Source of the DNA: Alphaproteobacteria bacterium
Lineage (GTDB): Bacteria > Pseudomonadota > Alphaproteobacteria > UBA9655
Direction of reading: 5' to 3'
DNA: 53,412 nt
Assembly: GCA_017992885.1 (NCBI GenBank)
Contig: JAGONT010000016.1
Coordinates: forward strand, 1 to 53,412
Under the pieces are notes generated by a model that was not told the origin of the DNA, made no database searches, and saw nothing but the letters and a program-made list of their open reading frames with translations. A program made the position numbers and the translations under genes. This document shows, piece after piece, positions 8,504 to 18,305 of this stretch; positions within the stretch are counted from its first letter, which is position 1; each line of letters opens with the position of its first letter.

Positions 8504-9103
8504 TTATCCTTCAAAATTTTGCTGAGCAAAAGTCCAATTTGCAAGATTATTTAAGAAAATATCGATGTAGTCAGGGCGACGATTTTGGTAGTCAAGATAG
8601 TAAGCATGCTCCCAAACATCACACGTCAGCAGCGCTTTTTGGCTATGAACAAGAGGAAGATCTGCATTGGCTGTTTTGACGACCTTCAAGCTGTTATCTT
8701 TCTCAAGAACAAGCCAAGCCCAACCGCTGCCAAATTGACTGGCCCCCGCTTGTTTAAACTGCTTCACGAACTCCTCAAAGCTACCAAAGTCCTTTATTAT
8801 TCTTTCCTTAAGAGATCCTTTTGGCTCGCCCCCTCCGTTTGGTTGCATGGAGTGCCAGTAAAACGTATGATTCCATACTTGAGCAGCGTTATTAAAAATG
8901 CCAGCTTTTTCAGAACTATGGGCTGATAGACGAATAATTTCTTCTAAGGATTTTTCTTCCAGGTCTGTGCCTGCAATAAGATTGTTTAAATTGGTCACAT
9001 AGGCTTGATGGTGTTTCCCATAGTGAAAACTAAGGGTCCGTGCAGAAAGATGGGGTTCGAGGGCGTCTTCCTTGTAAGGAAGGGAGGGAAGGGTAAAGGC
9101 CAT
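8504..9103 (-). CDS. sodB: Superoxide dismutase, Fe type
   Basis: Converts superoxide to oxygen and peroxide in the cytoplasm. 199 residues, the usual length. Metal ligands are His27, His79, Asp162 and His166 (DVWEHAYYLDYQNRR). The FNNAAQVWNHTFYW segment, with Gln75 as the outer-sphere residue near the second ligand, points to the iron rather than manganese form. AAGGAG lies 10 nt before the ATG. Single gene, convergent with rarA. Confidence 0.96.
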   Translation of the reverse strand: MAFTLPSLPYKEDALEPHLSARTLSFHYGKHHQAYVTNLNNLIAGTDLEEKSLEEIIRLSAHSSEKAGIFNNAAQVWNHTFYWHSMQPNGGGEPKGSLKERIIKDFGSFEEFVKQFKQAGASQFGSGWAWLVLEKDNSLKVVKTANADLPLVHSQKALLTCDVWEHAYYLDYQNRRPDYIDIFLNNLANWTFAQQNFEG

Positions 9104-9375
9104 AAAATTACTGCTCCTTTTTATGAATTTTTTAAAAGAGTAAAAGGTTTTTGAGGTTTTGAAAAGGACTTTAAGGAATGAATTACGTTATTCATGCAGA
9201 AACTGAGAGTTGTTTGTCGGTGAATCAACTAAGTTGACCAAGACTATTGTAACTAACATCCTAATAGATTTTATTCAATCGAACTCTTCTGTTCTCCTCA
9301 ATAACAAAAAACATTTCGACATTTGCTCAAAACTATATTAAAAGGCAAAGATTTAATTTAGGAGTATTCTTTAAT

Positions 9376-10839
9376 ATGGATAAAATTCTCACGAATGAAG
9401 ACCTAGCTCCTGTTACAGAAAAACAAAAAAACTGGACAAGTGTTAACTTTTTTACTCTTTGGGTTGGGATGTCTGTGCAGATTCCAACCTATATGATGGC
9501 CTCTTCTCTTATTGAGGGAGGAATGAATTGGCTACAGGCTCTTTTTACCATTTTTTTAGGGAATCTCATTGTGCTTATTCCTATGATTCTTAATGGGCAT
9601 GCGGGAGTGAAATATGGCATTCCTTATCCTGTTTTGGCTCGGGCAAGCTTTGGCATTTTGGGATCGAATATTCCAGCCTTATTAAGAGCACTAGTCGCTT
9701 GCGGTTGGTTTGGAATTCAAACATGGATAGGGGGGACTGCCATTTATACCCTTGTGCTACAATTGTGGCCCGAGGCAGGAACTTTCACAGGTGAAGTGCT
9801 GGGGGTTGGTCTTATCCCTTTTGTTTGTTTTATGATTTTCTGGTTTATAAACCTATTTTTCGTTTGGCAGGGAGTTAATTCCATTAAATGGCTTGAAACA
9901 TTTTGTGCCCCATTCTTAATTTTGGGAGGAATCGCCCTGCTTTACTGGGCTTATATGAATGCTGAAGGGATTACCAAGGTCTTTCAAACAACCTCTCAAT
10001 TTCAGACAACTTCGTCGTTTTATCAATTTTTCTTTCCAGCCTTAACAAGTATTATCGGGTTTTGGGCAACTTTAAGTCTTAACATTCCTGATTTTACGCG
10101 TTACGCGAAAGATCAACGTGCTCAGATTCTAGGACAAATGTTTGGCTTGCCAACCACAATGACTTTTTTTGCTTTTATTGGTGTTGCTGTGACCAGTTCT
10201 ACGCTGGCTATTTATGGGGAAGCCATCTGGGATCCCATCGTGCTTATTCAGAAATTCGATAATCCCTTAATTGTTATAGTTTCTGTCATTACTATTTTAA
10301 TGGCCACACTTACGACCAATGTTGCTGCCAATGTTGTAAGCCCTGCTAACGACTTTTCCAATTTTTCTCCGAAATATATTAATTTTAGAAGGGGCGGGTT
10401 TATCACAGGTATTTTGGGAATTGTCATGATGCCTTGGAAACTTCTCGCAGATCCAACGGGCTATATTTTTACTTGGCTTATTGGATATTCTGCGTTGCTT
10501 GGCCCTATTGCGGGAATCATTCTTGTCGATTATTTTGTGATTCGTCGCACAGTCTTAAATCTAGAAGCGCTCTATCAACGTGAAGGAGTTTATCATTATT
10601 TTGGCGGTTATAACCTTAAAGCTATTGCCGCTCTTATTTTGGGAATTCTTCCCAATATCCCAGGATTTCTTGTCCAGATAAAAGTCTGTAGTCCTGATTC
10701 AGTACTTGAATATTTTGTTCCTTTTTATCACTATGCCTGGTTTATAGGTCTTTTTATCTCAGGAATCAGCTATGGGCTTATGATGCTTTCTGAAAAACTA
10801 TCAACACAGATTCTTGAAGAACAACCTGCTTTTGCTTAA
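9376..10839 (+). CDS. NCS1-family nucleobase/allantoin-type permease
   Basis: A 487-residue inner-membrane protein with about 12 hydrophobic segments. The N-terminal NFFTLWVGMSVQIPTYMMAS and the later YPVLARASFGILGSNIPALL and WFGIQTWIGG motifs are characteristic of nucleobase:cation symporter-1 transporters (allantoin, hydantoin, cytosine, uracil). The sequence is closest in feel to the PucI/allantoin branch, but substrate cannot be fixed from sequence. No purine catabolism genes are nearby, so a salvage role for a host-dependent bacterium is only a guess. TAGGAG precedes the ATG. Confidence 0.88.
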   Translation: MDKILTNEDLAPVTEKQKNWTSVNFFTLWVGMSVQIPTYMMASSLIEGGMNWLQALFTIFLGNLIVLIPMILNGHAGVKYGIPYPVLARASFGILGSNIPALLRALVACGWFGIQTWIGGTAIYTLVLQLWPEAGTFTGEVLGVGLIPFVCFMIFWFINLFFVWQGVNSIKWLETFCAPFLILGGIALLYWAYMNAEGITKVFQTTSQFQTTSSFYQFFFPALTSIIGFWATLSLNIPDFTRYAKDQRAQILGQMFGLPTTMTFFAFIGVAVTSSTLAIYGEAIWDPIVLIQKFDNPLIVIVSVITILMATLTTNVAANVVSPANDFSNFSPKYINFRRGGFITGILGIVMMPWKLLADPTGYIFTWLIGYSALLGPIAGIILVDYFVIRRTVLNLEALYQREGVYHYFGGYNLKAIAALILGILPNIPGFLVQIKVCSPDSVLEYFVPFYHYAWFIGLFISGISYGLMMLSEKLSTQILEEQPAFA

Positions 10840-10917
10840 AGCGAATTGGTGGTCCCACAGTTTTAAGTAAGTTTATTTATATTCAATTGCCCTGAAGACC
10901 ATGATATAACCCCTACA

Positions 10918-13116
10918 ATGACACTTGCACAAACAACTAATATGTCCTTAGAGGGCCGTGAAAATATAAATTCTGTATTTATTGAGCAAATGAATTCTTT
11001 GAATCCTGCTCAGAGACAAGCTATTGAGATAACGGAGGGGCCTCTCCTCGTCTTAGCAGGGGCAGGTACAGGGAAAACCCGTGTTCTTACAACGCGATTG
11101 GCGGCTATTCTTTTGAGTCGTAAAGCTTGGCCTTCTCAAGTTCTAGCTGTGACTTTTACCAATAAAGCTGCGCAGGGAATGCGAGAAAGGGTGGCAAGTC
11201 TTGTTGGGGGGCCTGCCGAAGGTTTATGGTTAGGGACCTTTCATTCGGTCTGTGTGCGTATATTAAGACGTCATGCAGAATTATTAAATCTTCAAAGTTC
11301 TTTCACAATTTTAGATGCGGATGATCAGCTGCGTCTTATTAAACAAATTATTAAGGCCGAAGAAATTGATGATAAAAAGTTTCCCCCCCGTGTTTTGGCC
11401 TCTATTATTAGTCGGTGGAAAGATCGCGCTCTTATGCCAGAGAAAGTTTCGACTCCTGGTTCAGATTTTGAAAAGGCAGCTCTTCACGTTTATGGCCTTT
11501 ATCAAAATCGCCTTAAAGTTCTTAATGCCGTTGATTTTGGCGATTTGATTCTTTTGTGTTTAAAACTCTTTATGGAACATTCAGATGTTTTGGCTCAATA
11601 CACCACCCAGTTTCGTTATATCCTTGTGGATGAATATCAAGATACAAATGTGGCCCAATATCTTTGGCTTAGGCTTTTAGCGCAAGGATCTGGGAATATT
11701 TGCTGTGTGGGTGATGATGATCAATCCATTTATCGATGGCGGGGAGCCGAAGTTGGCAATATCCTTCGTTTTGAAAAGGATTTCCCAGGAGCTATAATTA
11801 TTCGCCTTGAGCAAAATTATCGCTCAAATGCGCATATCTTAGGAGCTGCGTCTTGCCTTATTGCCCAAAATGCGAGTCGGTTTGGAAAGACCCTATGGAC
11901 CGAACAGGCGGGGGGAGAAAAAGTCCGTGTTCAAGGACTATGGGATGGGGAAGAAGAAGCTCGTTTTGTAGGTGATGAAGTGGAAACTCTCCAACGTAAA
12001 AATCAGTCTCTCAATGAAATAGCCATCCTTGTGCGTGCAGGATTTCAAACACGGGAATTTGAAGAGCGTTTTATTACGCTTGGTGTGCCTTACCGGGTTA
12101 TTGGAGGTCCGCGTTTTTATGAGCGGCTCGAAATTCGCGATGCTCTGGCTTATATGCGCATTGTTGTCCAACCTAACGATAGCCTTGCTTTTGAACGTAT
12201 TGTTAATACACCTAAGCGAGGAATTGGAACGAGTACGCTGCAAACTCTCCATCAATATGCTCGTTATGAAGAAATTTCTCTTACGGAAGCCACTCTTCGT
12301 CTTATGGAAACGGACGAGTTAAGAGGAAAAGCAAAAACAGCTTTAGAAGGAATTCTTTTTGATATTGGCCGCTGGCGTAAGCAATTAGAGACAACCCCCC
12401 ATGGTGAACTCGCACGAATTATTTTGGATGAGTCAGGGTATACGGCCATGTGGCAAACAGATAAATCGCCTGAAGCGCCGGGACGCTTGGAAAACTTGAA
12501 AGAGTTTGTAAATGCCATTGATGACTTTGAAAGTTTACCGACTTTCTTAGAGCATGTTAGCCTTGTCATGGAAAATGCCGCGGGTATGGGAGCTGAAATG
12601 GTCAATATTATGACTCTCCATAGTGCTAAGGGTCTGGAATTTGATACCGTATTTCTTGCGGGATGGGAAGAAGGACTCTTTCCTCATCCCCGTGCCTTGG
12701 GTGAAGGAGGGAGTGCTAGTCTCGAAGAAGAAAGACGGCTAGCCTATGTAGGTCTCACGCGAGCGCGAAACCAGGCGATTATTACTTTTGCCGCTAATCG
12801 ACGGGTGCATAATCAATGGCAGTCAAGCCTTCCTTCTCGGTTTATTGATGAACTTCCTTTAGACCACACAGAGCGTACAAATGTTGGGGGGCTGACCCAT
12901 CCTTTTATTCGTCGTTCGTCTATGCCTCAACAGCGCGCTTCTGAGGCTCCCCCTCCACCTTTAAAGAAAAAAGATTTTCAAATTCAGCAGCGCGTTTTTC
13001 ATATAAAATTTGGTTATGGTCTTGTCACTGCTTTTGAGGGAGATAAACTTGAAATTGATTTTGATCATTCGGGTATTAAGAAAGTAATGAAAAATTTTGT
13101 GGAGAAAGCTGAATGA
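10918..13116 (+). CDS. uvrD: UvrD/PcrA-type superfamily 1 DNA helicase
   Basis: 3'-5' helicase for repair and removal of RecA or blocked forks. 732 residues with Q motif (LNPAQRQAI), Walker A AGAGTGKT (47-54), motif Ia TFTNKAA, Walker B VDEYQDTN, motif III GDDDQSIYRWRGA, motif IV RLEQNYRS, motif V TLHSAKGLEFD and motif VI VGLTRAR. The last 60 residues (VFHIKFGYGLVTAFEGDKLEIDF) form the C-terminal Tudor-like module seen in PcrA/UvrD. No clear ribosome-binding site precedes the ATG at 10918; residue 25 is another possible start just before the Q motif. Its stop overlaps prmA by 4 bp. Confidence 0.93.
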   Translation: MTLAQTTNMSLEGRENINSVFIEQMNSLNPAQRQAIEITEGPLLVLAGAGTGKTRVLTTRLAAILLSRKAWPSQVLAVTFTNKAAQGMRERVASLVGGPAEGLWLGTFHSVCVRILRRHAELLNLQSSFTILDADDQLRLIKQIIKAEEIDDKKFPPRVLASIISRWKDRALMPEKVSTPGSDFEKAALHVYGLYQNRLKVLNAVDFGDLILLCLKLFMEHSDVLAQYTTQFRYILVDEYQDTNVAQYLWLRLLAQGSGNICCVGDDDQSIYRWRGAEVGNILRFEKDFPGAIIIRLEQNYRSNAHILGAASCLIAQNASRFGKTLWTEQAGGEKVRVQGLWDGEEEARFVGDEVETLQRKNQSLNEIAILVRAGFQTREFEERFITLGVPYRVIGGPRFYERLEIRDALAYMRIVVQPNDSLAFERIVNTPKRGIGTSTLQTLHQYARYEEISLTEATLRLMETDELRGKAKTALEGILFDIGRWRKQLETTPHGELARIILDESGYTAMWQTDKSPEAPGRLENLKEFVNAIDDFESLPTFLEHVSLVMENAAGMGAEMVNIMTLHSAKGLEFDTVFLAGWEEGLFPHPRALGEGGSASLEEERRLAYVGLTRARNQAIITFAANRRVHNQWQSSLPSRFIDELPLDHTERTNVGGLTHPFIRRSSMPQQRASEAPPPPLKKKDFQIQQRVFHIKFGYGLVTAFEGDKLEIDFDHSGIKKVMKNFVEKAE

Positions 13117-13976
13117 AGTTAGGTCAATTAGAATGCCCTTTTGATGTCAGTTTAGCGGAAGATCTTTCTTCTTATGTAGAGGAAGAAGCACTTTCTTCAT
13201 GTTGGTATGAAAAAGAACCTGAAAACTGGACGTTTCAAGCGATTTATGAGTTCCCCCAGGAAACTTCCATCATGGCGAAAGTTTCCTCCTTTTTTAAACA
13301 GAGGGGGCATTCCATTCCCACCCTAACAGCGGGCCTTCTTCCCGAAGAAGATTGGGTTGCAGCTGTTTATCGGGATTTTTCCCCTCTTACCATTGGACAA
13401 TTTTATATTTATGGATCACACATTCAAGATCCACTGCCCCAAGATCTTTTTCCGTTATGTATTGATGCCGCAACAGCCTTTGGTTCTGGTCAGCATGAAT
13501 CTACGGAAGGATGTCTCAAAGCGCTCACCTTCCTTGCAAAGGAGCAGCCCTTTTGCCATCCTTTAGATATGGGGTGTGGATCTGGAATTTTGGCTCTAGG
13601 GATGGCGTCGTTATGGAGAGTTCCGGTTTTAGCTTGCGATAATGATCCTGAGGCTGTGCGTGTTACTCAAGAAAATGCGAAGATGAACCATTTAGATGCT
13701 TTTGTCCAAGCTCAAGTCAGTGAAGGATTTTCTGCCATTAATAACAGAACTTTTGATATTATTACGGCCAATATTCTTGCCGGTCCTCTCTGTCAAATGG
13801 CAAGTCGTATGATCCAAGCCCTAGCGCCCGCCGGCTATGTTGTTCTTGCAGGTCTTTTGAATCGTCAAGCCGAAGATGTGATTGATTCCTATAGAAGTGT
13901 GGGGGCAAAACTTGTCGATCAGCTTTTTATTGGTGATTGGTCAACACTCATCTTACGAAAAGGCAATCATGGATAA
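13113..13976 (+). CDS. prmA: Ribosomal protein L11 methyltransferase
   Basis: SAM-dependent trimethylation of L11. 287 residues. SAM-binding motif I LDMGCGSGILALG, acidic CDNDPEAV after the next strand, and the ITANILAGPL active-site loop (the PrmA form of NPPY-like motifs). The preceding DAATAFGSGQHESTEGCLKAL is also family-typical. GGAG lies 8 nt upstream of the ATG, which overlaps the uvrD stop (ATGA). Confidence 0.93.
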   Translation: MKLGQLECPFDVSLAEDLSSYVEEEALSSCWYEKEPENWTFQAIYEFPQETSIMAKVSSFFKQRGHSIPTLTAGLLPEEDWVAAVYRDFSPLTIGQFYIYGSHIQDPLPQDLFPLCIDAATAFGSGQHESTEGCLKALTFLAKEQPFCHPLDMGCGSGILALGMASLWRVPVLACDNDPEAVRVTQENAKMNHLDAFVQAQVSEGFSAINNRTFDIITANILAGPLCQMASRMIQALAPAGYVVLAGLLNRQAEDVIDSYRSVGAKLVDQLFIGDWSTLILRKGNHG

Positions 13977-15657
13977 AGTCAAAGCTCTTCGAACCTTTAT
14001 GGAAAAAGAAGAGCTTTCTGCTCTCTTAATTCCACGAACAGATGAATTTCAAGGGGAGTATATTGCTCCCCATTCCGAAAGATTAAGATGGTTAACGGGT
14101 TTTACGGGATCAGCTGGTTTTGTCGTCCTCACTCAGAAGAAGGCAGTTTTCTTTACCGATGGACGGTATACATTACAAGCTAAAGAAGAGCTTCCAGAAT
14201 TTTATGAACTTTATAATATGACTCAGTGCACTCCCTCTGAGTGGACCTCAAAGAACCTTTTGCCTGACGAAAAAATTGGCTACGATCCATGGCTTTTTAC
14301 AGAAACTCAATTGCAACCTTATCCTCGATCACTTGTTCCCTTATCCGCAAATCCCATTGATAATTTATGGATTAATCGACCGAGTCCTCCGCAAGACTTT
14401 ATTCGCCTTTATCCTTTGCAATATGCCGGAGAAAGTGATGAGAGCAAACGCCGTCGAGTAGGTGCGAGTCTTAAAGCTGATCATGTTTTGATCACAGCGT
14501 GTGATTCCATAGCATGGCTCTTAAATATTAGGAGTCGTGATGTGCCACACACCCCTGTTGTTCAAAGTGTGTGTTTGCTACATAAAGATGGTTCTTACGA
14601 TTTTTTCGTTGATCTTAATAAAATAAATGGTGAGGTCTTCAATCATCTTCAACAAGGGAGTGGGCGAGCCATCGACATTCATCGGCTGCTTGACCATTTG
14701 AAAAATGTCGAAGGCATTTGTCAACTAGATCCACAAACAGCCCCTGTTGCTATCCTTCAAACTCTCGAAAAAACGGGAGTGCCCCTCAGCAGAGAAAGAG
14801 ATCCCTGTCTTTTGCCAAAGGCCGTTAAAAATGAGATTGAACTTCAAGGAGCTGCACAAGCCCATGTTCAAGATGGTTTGGCGGTGTGTCGGTTTCTTAA
14901 ATGGCTAGAAAAACAGCCTTTGCAAGGTGAAATAACGGAACTTTCTGCTGCTCAAAAATTATATGAATTTCGCAAAGAAGGGGAGCACTTCCAAGATCTA
15001 AGTTTTGGGACAATCTCTGGATTTGGTTCTCATGGAGCCATTATCCATTATCAAGTGACGTCGAGCTCTAGTCTTCCTTTAACGCAAGAAGGACTCTACC
15101 TGCTTGATTCCGGTGGCCAATATTTGACAGGCACGACGGATGTGACGCGTACGGTAGCTTGTGGAGAGCCAACACCTGAGCAAAAAGATCGCTATACTCG
15201 TGTTCTTAAAGGTCATCTTGCCCTTGCCACTGCCCACTTCCCCCAGGGAACCACAGGAGCCCAGTTAGATGTTTTAGCTCGGCAATTTTTATGGGATATT
15301 GGGTGTGATTATGATCATGGGACAGGCCACGGCGTGGGAAGTTATCTTAGTGTTCATGAGGGACCTCAAAGTATTGCAAAAAGAGGGGCTTTTGTTCCCT
15401 TAATGCCTGGCATGATTCTCTCTAATGAGCCTGGTTATTATCAAGAAGGGGCCTATGGGATTCGTATTGAAAGTTTAGTGAAGGTCGTTGAGCTTTCTGA
15501 TTTCAAAGGTTTTCTCGGATTTGAAACCCTTACTCTTGTGCCCTTTGATTTAAAATTAATTGAAGATTCCCTTTTGACTGAAAAGGAAAGGGCATGGATT
15601 AACGCCTATCATCAAAGGATTGATCAGGTCCTGTCTTCCCTTATGAAGGAAGGCTAA
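13969..15657 (+). CDS. pepP: Xaa-Pro aminopeptidase (M24 family, AMPP-like)
   Basis: Metallopeptidase that removes N-terminal residues before proline; 562 residues, the longer type with two N-terminal creatinase-like domains. In the catalytic C-terminal domain the metal ligands appear as D in LLDSGGQY, D in TGTTDVTRT, H in HGTGHGVGSYLSVHEGP, E in NEPGYY and E in GIRIES. The start is the ATG at 13969, overlapping the prmA stop by 8 bp; the frame is open further upstream inside prmA but that part is not family-like. The last four bases overlap the convergent sdhE stop. Confidence 0.93.
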   Translation: MDKVKALRTFMEKEELSALLIPRTDEFQGEYIAPHSERLRWLTGFTGSAGFVVLTQKKAVFFTDGRYTLQAKEELPEFYELYNMTQCTPSEWTSKNLLPDEKIGYDPWLFTETQLQPYPRSLVPLSANPIDNLWINRPSPPQDFIRLYPLQYAGESDESKRRRVGASLKADHVLITACDSIAWLLNIRSRDVPHTPVVQSVCLLHKDGSYDFFVDLNKINGEVFNHLQQGSGRAIDIHRLLDHLKNVEGICQLDPQTAPVAILQTLEKTGVPLSRERDPCLLPKAVKNEIELQGAAQAHVQDGLAVCRFLKWLEKQPLQGEITELSAAQKLYEFRKEGEHFQDLSFGTISGFGSHGAIIHYQVTSSSSLPLTQEGLYLLDSGGQYLTGTTDVTRTVACGEPTPEQKDRYTRVLKGHLALATAHFPQGTTGAQLDVLARQFLWDIGCDYDHGTGHGVGSYLSVHEGPQSIAKRGAFVPLMPGMILSNEPGYYQEGAYGIRIESLVKVVELSDFKGFLGFETLTLVPFDLKLIEDSLLTEKERAWINAYHQRIDQVLSSLMKEG

Positions 15658-15926
15658 ATGTGTTTGGTAAGCGTTTGGCTAAACGCTTTAATTCTCTCGC
15701 CTAGCTTAAAGGAAATCTGGGGGGGGAGAGGCTGTTGTTCAAATAGCCATCGACAAAGATCTTGATCAGGAAGAGCGAGAAGATCCTTAAACTGCTGAAG
15801 CTCTATTAAGCCCATATCTCTTATAAAGGAGTGAGCAAATCCTCCTAAAAGCAAGTCCATCTCTCGTATGCCTCGATGCTGACTTTGATAGAGCAAGCGC
15901 TTTTTTAAGGTCTCAATATTTTCCAT
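15654..15926 (-). CDS. sdhE: FAD assembly factor SdhE
   Basis: Small chaperone that promotes covalent FAD attachment to succinate dehydrogenase. 90 residues with the signature RGIREMD (residues 18-24), which contacts the flavoprotein. Overlaps the pepP stop by 4 bp on the opposite strand. The ATG has AAAGG about 11 nt upstream. Confidence 0.92.
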   Translation of the reverse strand: MENIETLKKRLLYQSQHRGIREMDLLLGGFAHSFIRDMGLIELQQFKDLLALPDQDLCRWLFEQQPLPPQISFKLGERIKAFSQTLTKHI

Positions 15927-16087
15927 AAAACGGGATACCTTTATTTTTTATAGTAAATTAATTTTTTATTTAATCTTATGACTTTATTGGTCCAAAGAGG
16001 CAGTCTTTAATGAATCTTGGAAAATGCCGTCCATTAAGTGGTTATAATTTAACAAAAATATCTTTTGCTCTCAAATTTCTTTTTGGC

Positions 16088-16116
16088 TTGGCCTAGAATG
16101 CCATATACGTTATAAA
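16088..16116 (+). promoter_or_regulatory. Promoter of tRNA-Thr
   Basis: TTGGCC (16088-16093), 17-bp spacer, TATAAA (16111-16116), 11 bp before the tRNA 5' end. Confidence 0.7.
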
Positions 16117-16127
16117 CCTTAAACACA

Positions 16128-16203
16128 GCCGGATTAGCTCAGCTGGTAGAGCAACTGATTTGTAATCAGTAGGCCGGGGGTTCGAATCCCTCATCCGGCA
16201 CCA
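16128..16203 (+). tRNA. tRNA-Thr (anticodon UGU)
   Basis: A 76-nt cloverleaf: acceptor GCCGGAT/ATCCGGC, D arm AGCTCAGCTGGTAGAGC, anticodon stem ACTGA/TCAGT with loop TTTGTAA (anticodon TGT), T arm GTTCGAATC, discriminator A and encoded CCA. Integrase lies 174 bp downstream, so its 3' end is the likely integration target. Confidence 0.97.
16178..16203 (+). other. Putative attachment site (attL/attB core) in the tRNA-Thr 3' end
   Basis: Tyrosine integrases with an N-terminal arm domain usually recombine at the 3' end of a tRNA gene, keeping the tRNA intact. The T-arm/acceptor segment here is the natural core. I found no second copy downstream within the window, so the matching right end is probably beyond 53.4 kb. 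Confidence 0.45.
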
Positions 16204-16377
16204 GGGTTTTCTCAATGTAAGACTTGGCTTCAGAAGATTTTTGTAGTGTGTTTGCGTTTATAAAACGTGGTAAAAAGTGATCGAAATTAACCCCTGTTGA
16301 TGATAGTTTAATGATAATATTCTTGATGATAATTTAAAAAAGTGGTATAAAGAGAGCGCCAACAATGGAGGTCTTCT

Positions 16378-17538
16378 ATGCCAAATATTACCAAACGTTT
16401 TGTTGAAAGTATCACCCCTGATCCTCATAAGCTATCTCAGTATTGGGATACAAGTCTCAAAGGGTTCGGGGTGATTGTTCTTCCCAGTGGAAGACGAACC
16501 TATTGCATCCAATATCGGAATCAAAATCGTGTTCTTAAGCGCTTAAAGATTGGCGTTCATGGCCAACTTACCACAGAAGAGGCAAGAGCCATAGCTCGCA
16601 AGCACTTGGCAAGTACTGCTCATGGAGAAGATCCCGTTCAGAGCAAAAAACAGACTCAGAAGCTCTTTGGTATGCAGGATCTTGCACGGGACTATATTGA
16701 AAGACATGGTCAGAAAAAACGCGAAAAAAGCTTAAAAGAAGATAACAAGCTTCTCAGGAATATCATTTTACCTTCTTTGGGTTCTTTAAAAGTTGCCAAC
16801 GTTTCTCGTCGTGACGTTGAAAGTCTGCATTTACGTCTTAAAAATACCCCCTACCAAGCCAATCGAGTTGTCGCTCTTTTGTCTAAAATGTTTTCTCTTG
16901 CCGTATCTTGGGGCTGGAGACTTGATAATCCTGCTCAAGGAATTGAGAAGTACCAAGAAGAAAAGCGCGATCGCTGGCTAAATGACGAGGAACTCCAGCG
17001 GCTTTGGGGAGTTCTTGATAAACACTCTGAAAACTTAACAGCTTATGTATTTAAATTTCTTCTTTTAACGGGAGCTCGTAAAGGAGAAGCGCTTCAAGCC
17101 ACGTGGAATCAGTTTGATCTCGAAAAAGGGCTCTGGATTAAACCTGCCCATTTGACCAAGCAGAAGAAGAAAGAGCACCTCCCTCTTTCAGATAAGGCTC
17201 TCCTTCTTTTAGAAACACTCAAAAAAAGAAGTGATGGAACTTCACCTTATCTTTTTCCTGGGAAAAAAGCGGGGGAACCTTTGAAAGAGGTTAAAAGGCT
17301 CTGGAGCACCGTCCTTAAACAAGCAAATCTAGAAAACGTCCGTATTCATGATTTGCGCCATACTCATGCGTCTCACTTAGTGTCCAGTGGCTTAAGCTTA
17401 AGCATTGTGGGTAAGCTTTTAGGTCACACACAGGCCTCTACTACACAACGTTATGCTCACCTTGCAGATGAACCTTTGAGGAAAGCGACGGAGGTCTTTG
17501 GCAATAAGGTTGACCAGCTTATGTCTGAGGTTGCGTAA
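16378..17538 (+). CDS. int: Tyrosine integrase of the ICE
   Basis: 386-residue phage-type recombinase. N-terminal arm-binding (DUF4102-like) domain about 1-90 with SLKGFGVIVLPSGRRTY and LTTEEARAIA, SAM-like core-binding domain about 95-185, then the catalytic domain with Arg234 (TGARKGE), His324 and Arg327 (HDLRH), His350 (LGH) and nucleophile Tyr359 (TTQRYAHL); all are present. GGAGG sits 6 nt before the ATG. Directly downstream of tRNA-Thr, it should integrate the element there. Confidence 0.93.
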   Translation: MPNITKRFVESITPDPHKLSQYWDTSLKGFGVIVLPSGRRTYCIQYRNQNRVLKRLKIGVHGQLTTEEARAIARKHLASTAHGEDPVQSKKQTQKLFGMQDLARDYIERHGQKKREKSLKEDNKLLRNIILPSLGSLKVANVSRRDVESLHLRLKNTPYQANRVVALLSKMFSLAVSWGWRLDNPAQGIEKYQEEKRDRWLNDEELQRLWGVLDKHSENLTAYVFKFLLLTGARKGEALQATWNQFDLEKGLWIKPAHLTKQKKKEHLPLSDKALLLLETLKKRSDGTSPYLFPGKKAGEPLKEVKRLWSTVLKQANLENVRIHDLRHTHASHLVSSGLSLSIVGKLLGHTQASTTQRYAHLADEPLRKATEVFGNKVDQLMSEVA

Positions 17539-17588
17539 GAGTTTTTATTTGATCGTATAAATGTATTAAAAATATTAAGGAACATACA

Positions 17589-18266
17589 ATGAATAAAAGT
17601 CAAAAACAAGATTCTCTTCAAGAAATGCTAAATATCCTTAAAGGAGACTACAATTTTCCTGCTAAGTTATGGATGTGGGGAAAAGTGATTCAAGAATGGG
17701 CAGGACTTATCATAGGGGCAATTATATTTCTTCTTATCGTCTTATTCGTCATATTTTCAATCAGAGGAGCAGGTTCAAGAATTGAGTATGTCAATAGCTC
17801 ACAGCAAACCGTCCTGCTTCCTATGAAAGATATTGTGACATACATGGCCATTTGCCAACGTTCCATTAATGAGCGACAAGAGATTTTTAAAAGCCTTATG
17901 GAGACATTGAATTTGTATGCTAACGACAAATTAGATCAAAAAAACATCGAAGAAAAAGCAAGCACTATTTCACTTATTGCAAATACATGTAATACAGCAA
18001 GAAGAATAGCTATTAGAGAATTTACGGGAATCCGAAATCCTTTTGAGGACCCAGAGATCTCGAGAGTCTTTGATCAATTAATTGAAAGTCGAGATGATTT
18101 TTTCAAAGAAAACAACAAAATATTTAATTTCCAATTGGAGAATGAGCAGTGGGGAAAGCTTTGCAAGTTTTGCCAGGACGAAGTGAAGAAGGCCAATCAA
18201 GAGCTTGCTCAAATTCTTGGACAAAACACTCAACTTCATGCCCAAGGAGAAGAAGGAAAATTTTGA
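17589..18266 (+). CDS. Unknown single-pass membrane protein
   Basis: 225 residues, family not recognised. A cytoplasmic N-terminus of about 38 residues, one strong membrane helix (about 39-60, GLIIGAIIFLLIVLFVIF), then a hydrophilic, helix-rich region with several acidic and basic stretches (about 70-215) that could form coiled coils. Encoded 50 bp after the integrase on the same strand, with TAAGGA before the ATG, and convergent with traD. Position at the element edge suggests a cargo gene; surface exclusion is one speculative role. No signal for a known domain. Confidence 0.7.
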   Translation: MNKSQKQDSLQEMLNILKGDYNFPAKLWMWGKVIQEWAGLIIGAIIFLLIVLFVIFSIRGAGSRIEYVNSSQQTVLLPMKDIVTYMAICQRSINERQEIFKSLMETLNLYANDKLDQKNIEEKASTISLIANTCNTARRIAIREFTGIRNPFEDPEISRVFDQLIESRDDFFKENNKIFNFQLENEQWGKLCKFCQDEVKKANQELAQILGQNTQLHAQGEEGKF

Positions 18267-18305
18267 GAAAAAATTTTAGAGGAATTGCAAAAAGCAACGA
18301 AGCTT

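Noticed and set aside
13882-13968. Longer start for the aminopeptidase
   Set aside because: The extra 29 codons lie inside prmA and show no family similarity; the ATG at 13969 begins where homologous sequence begins.
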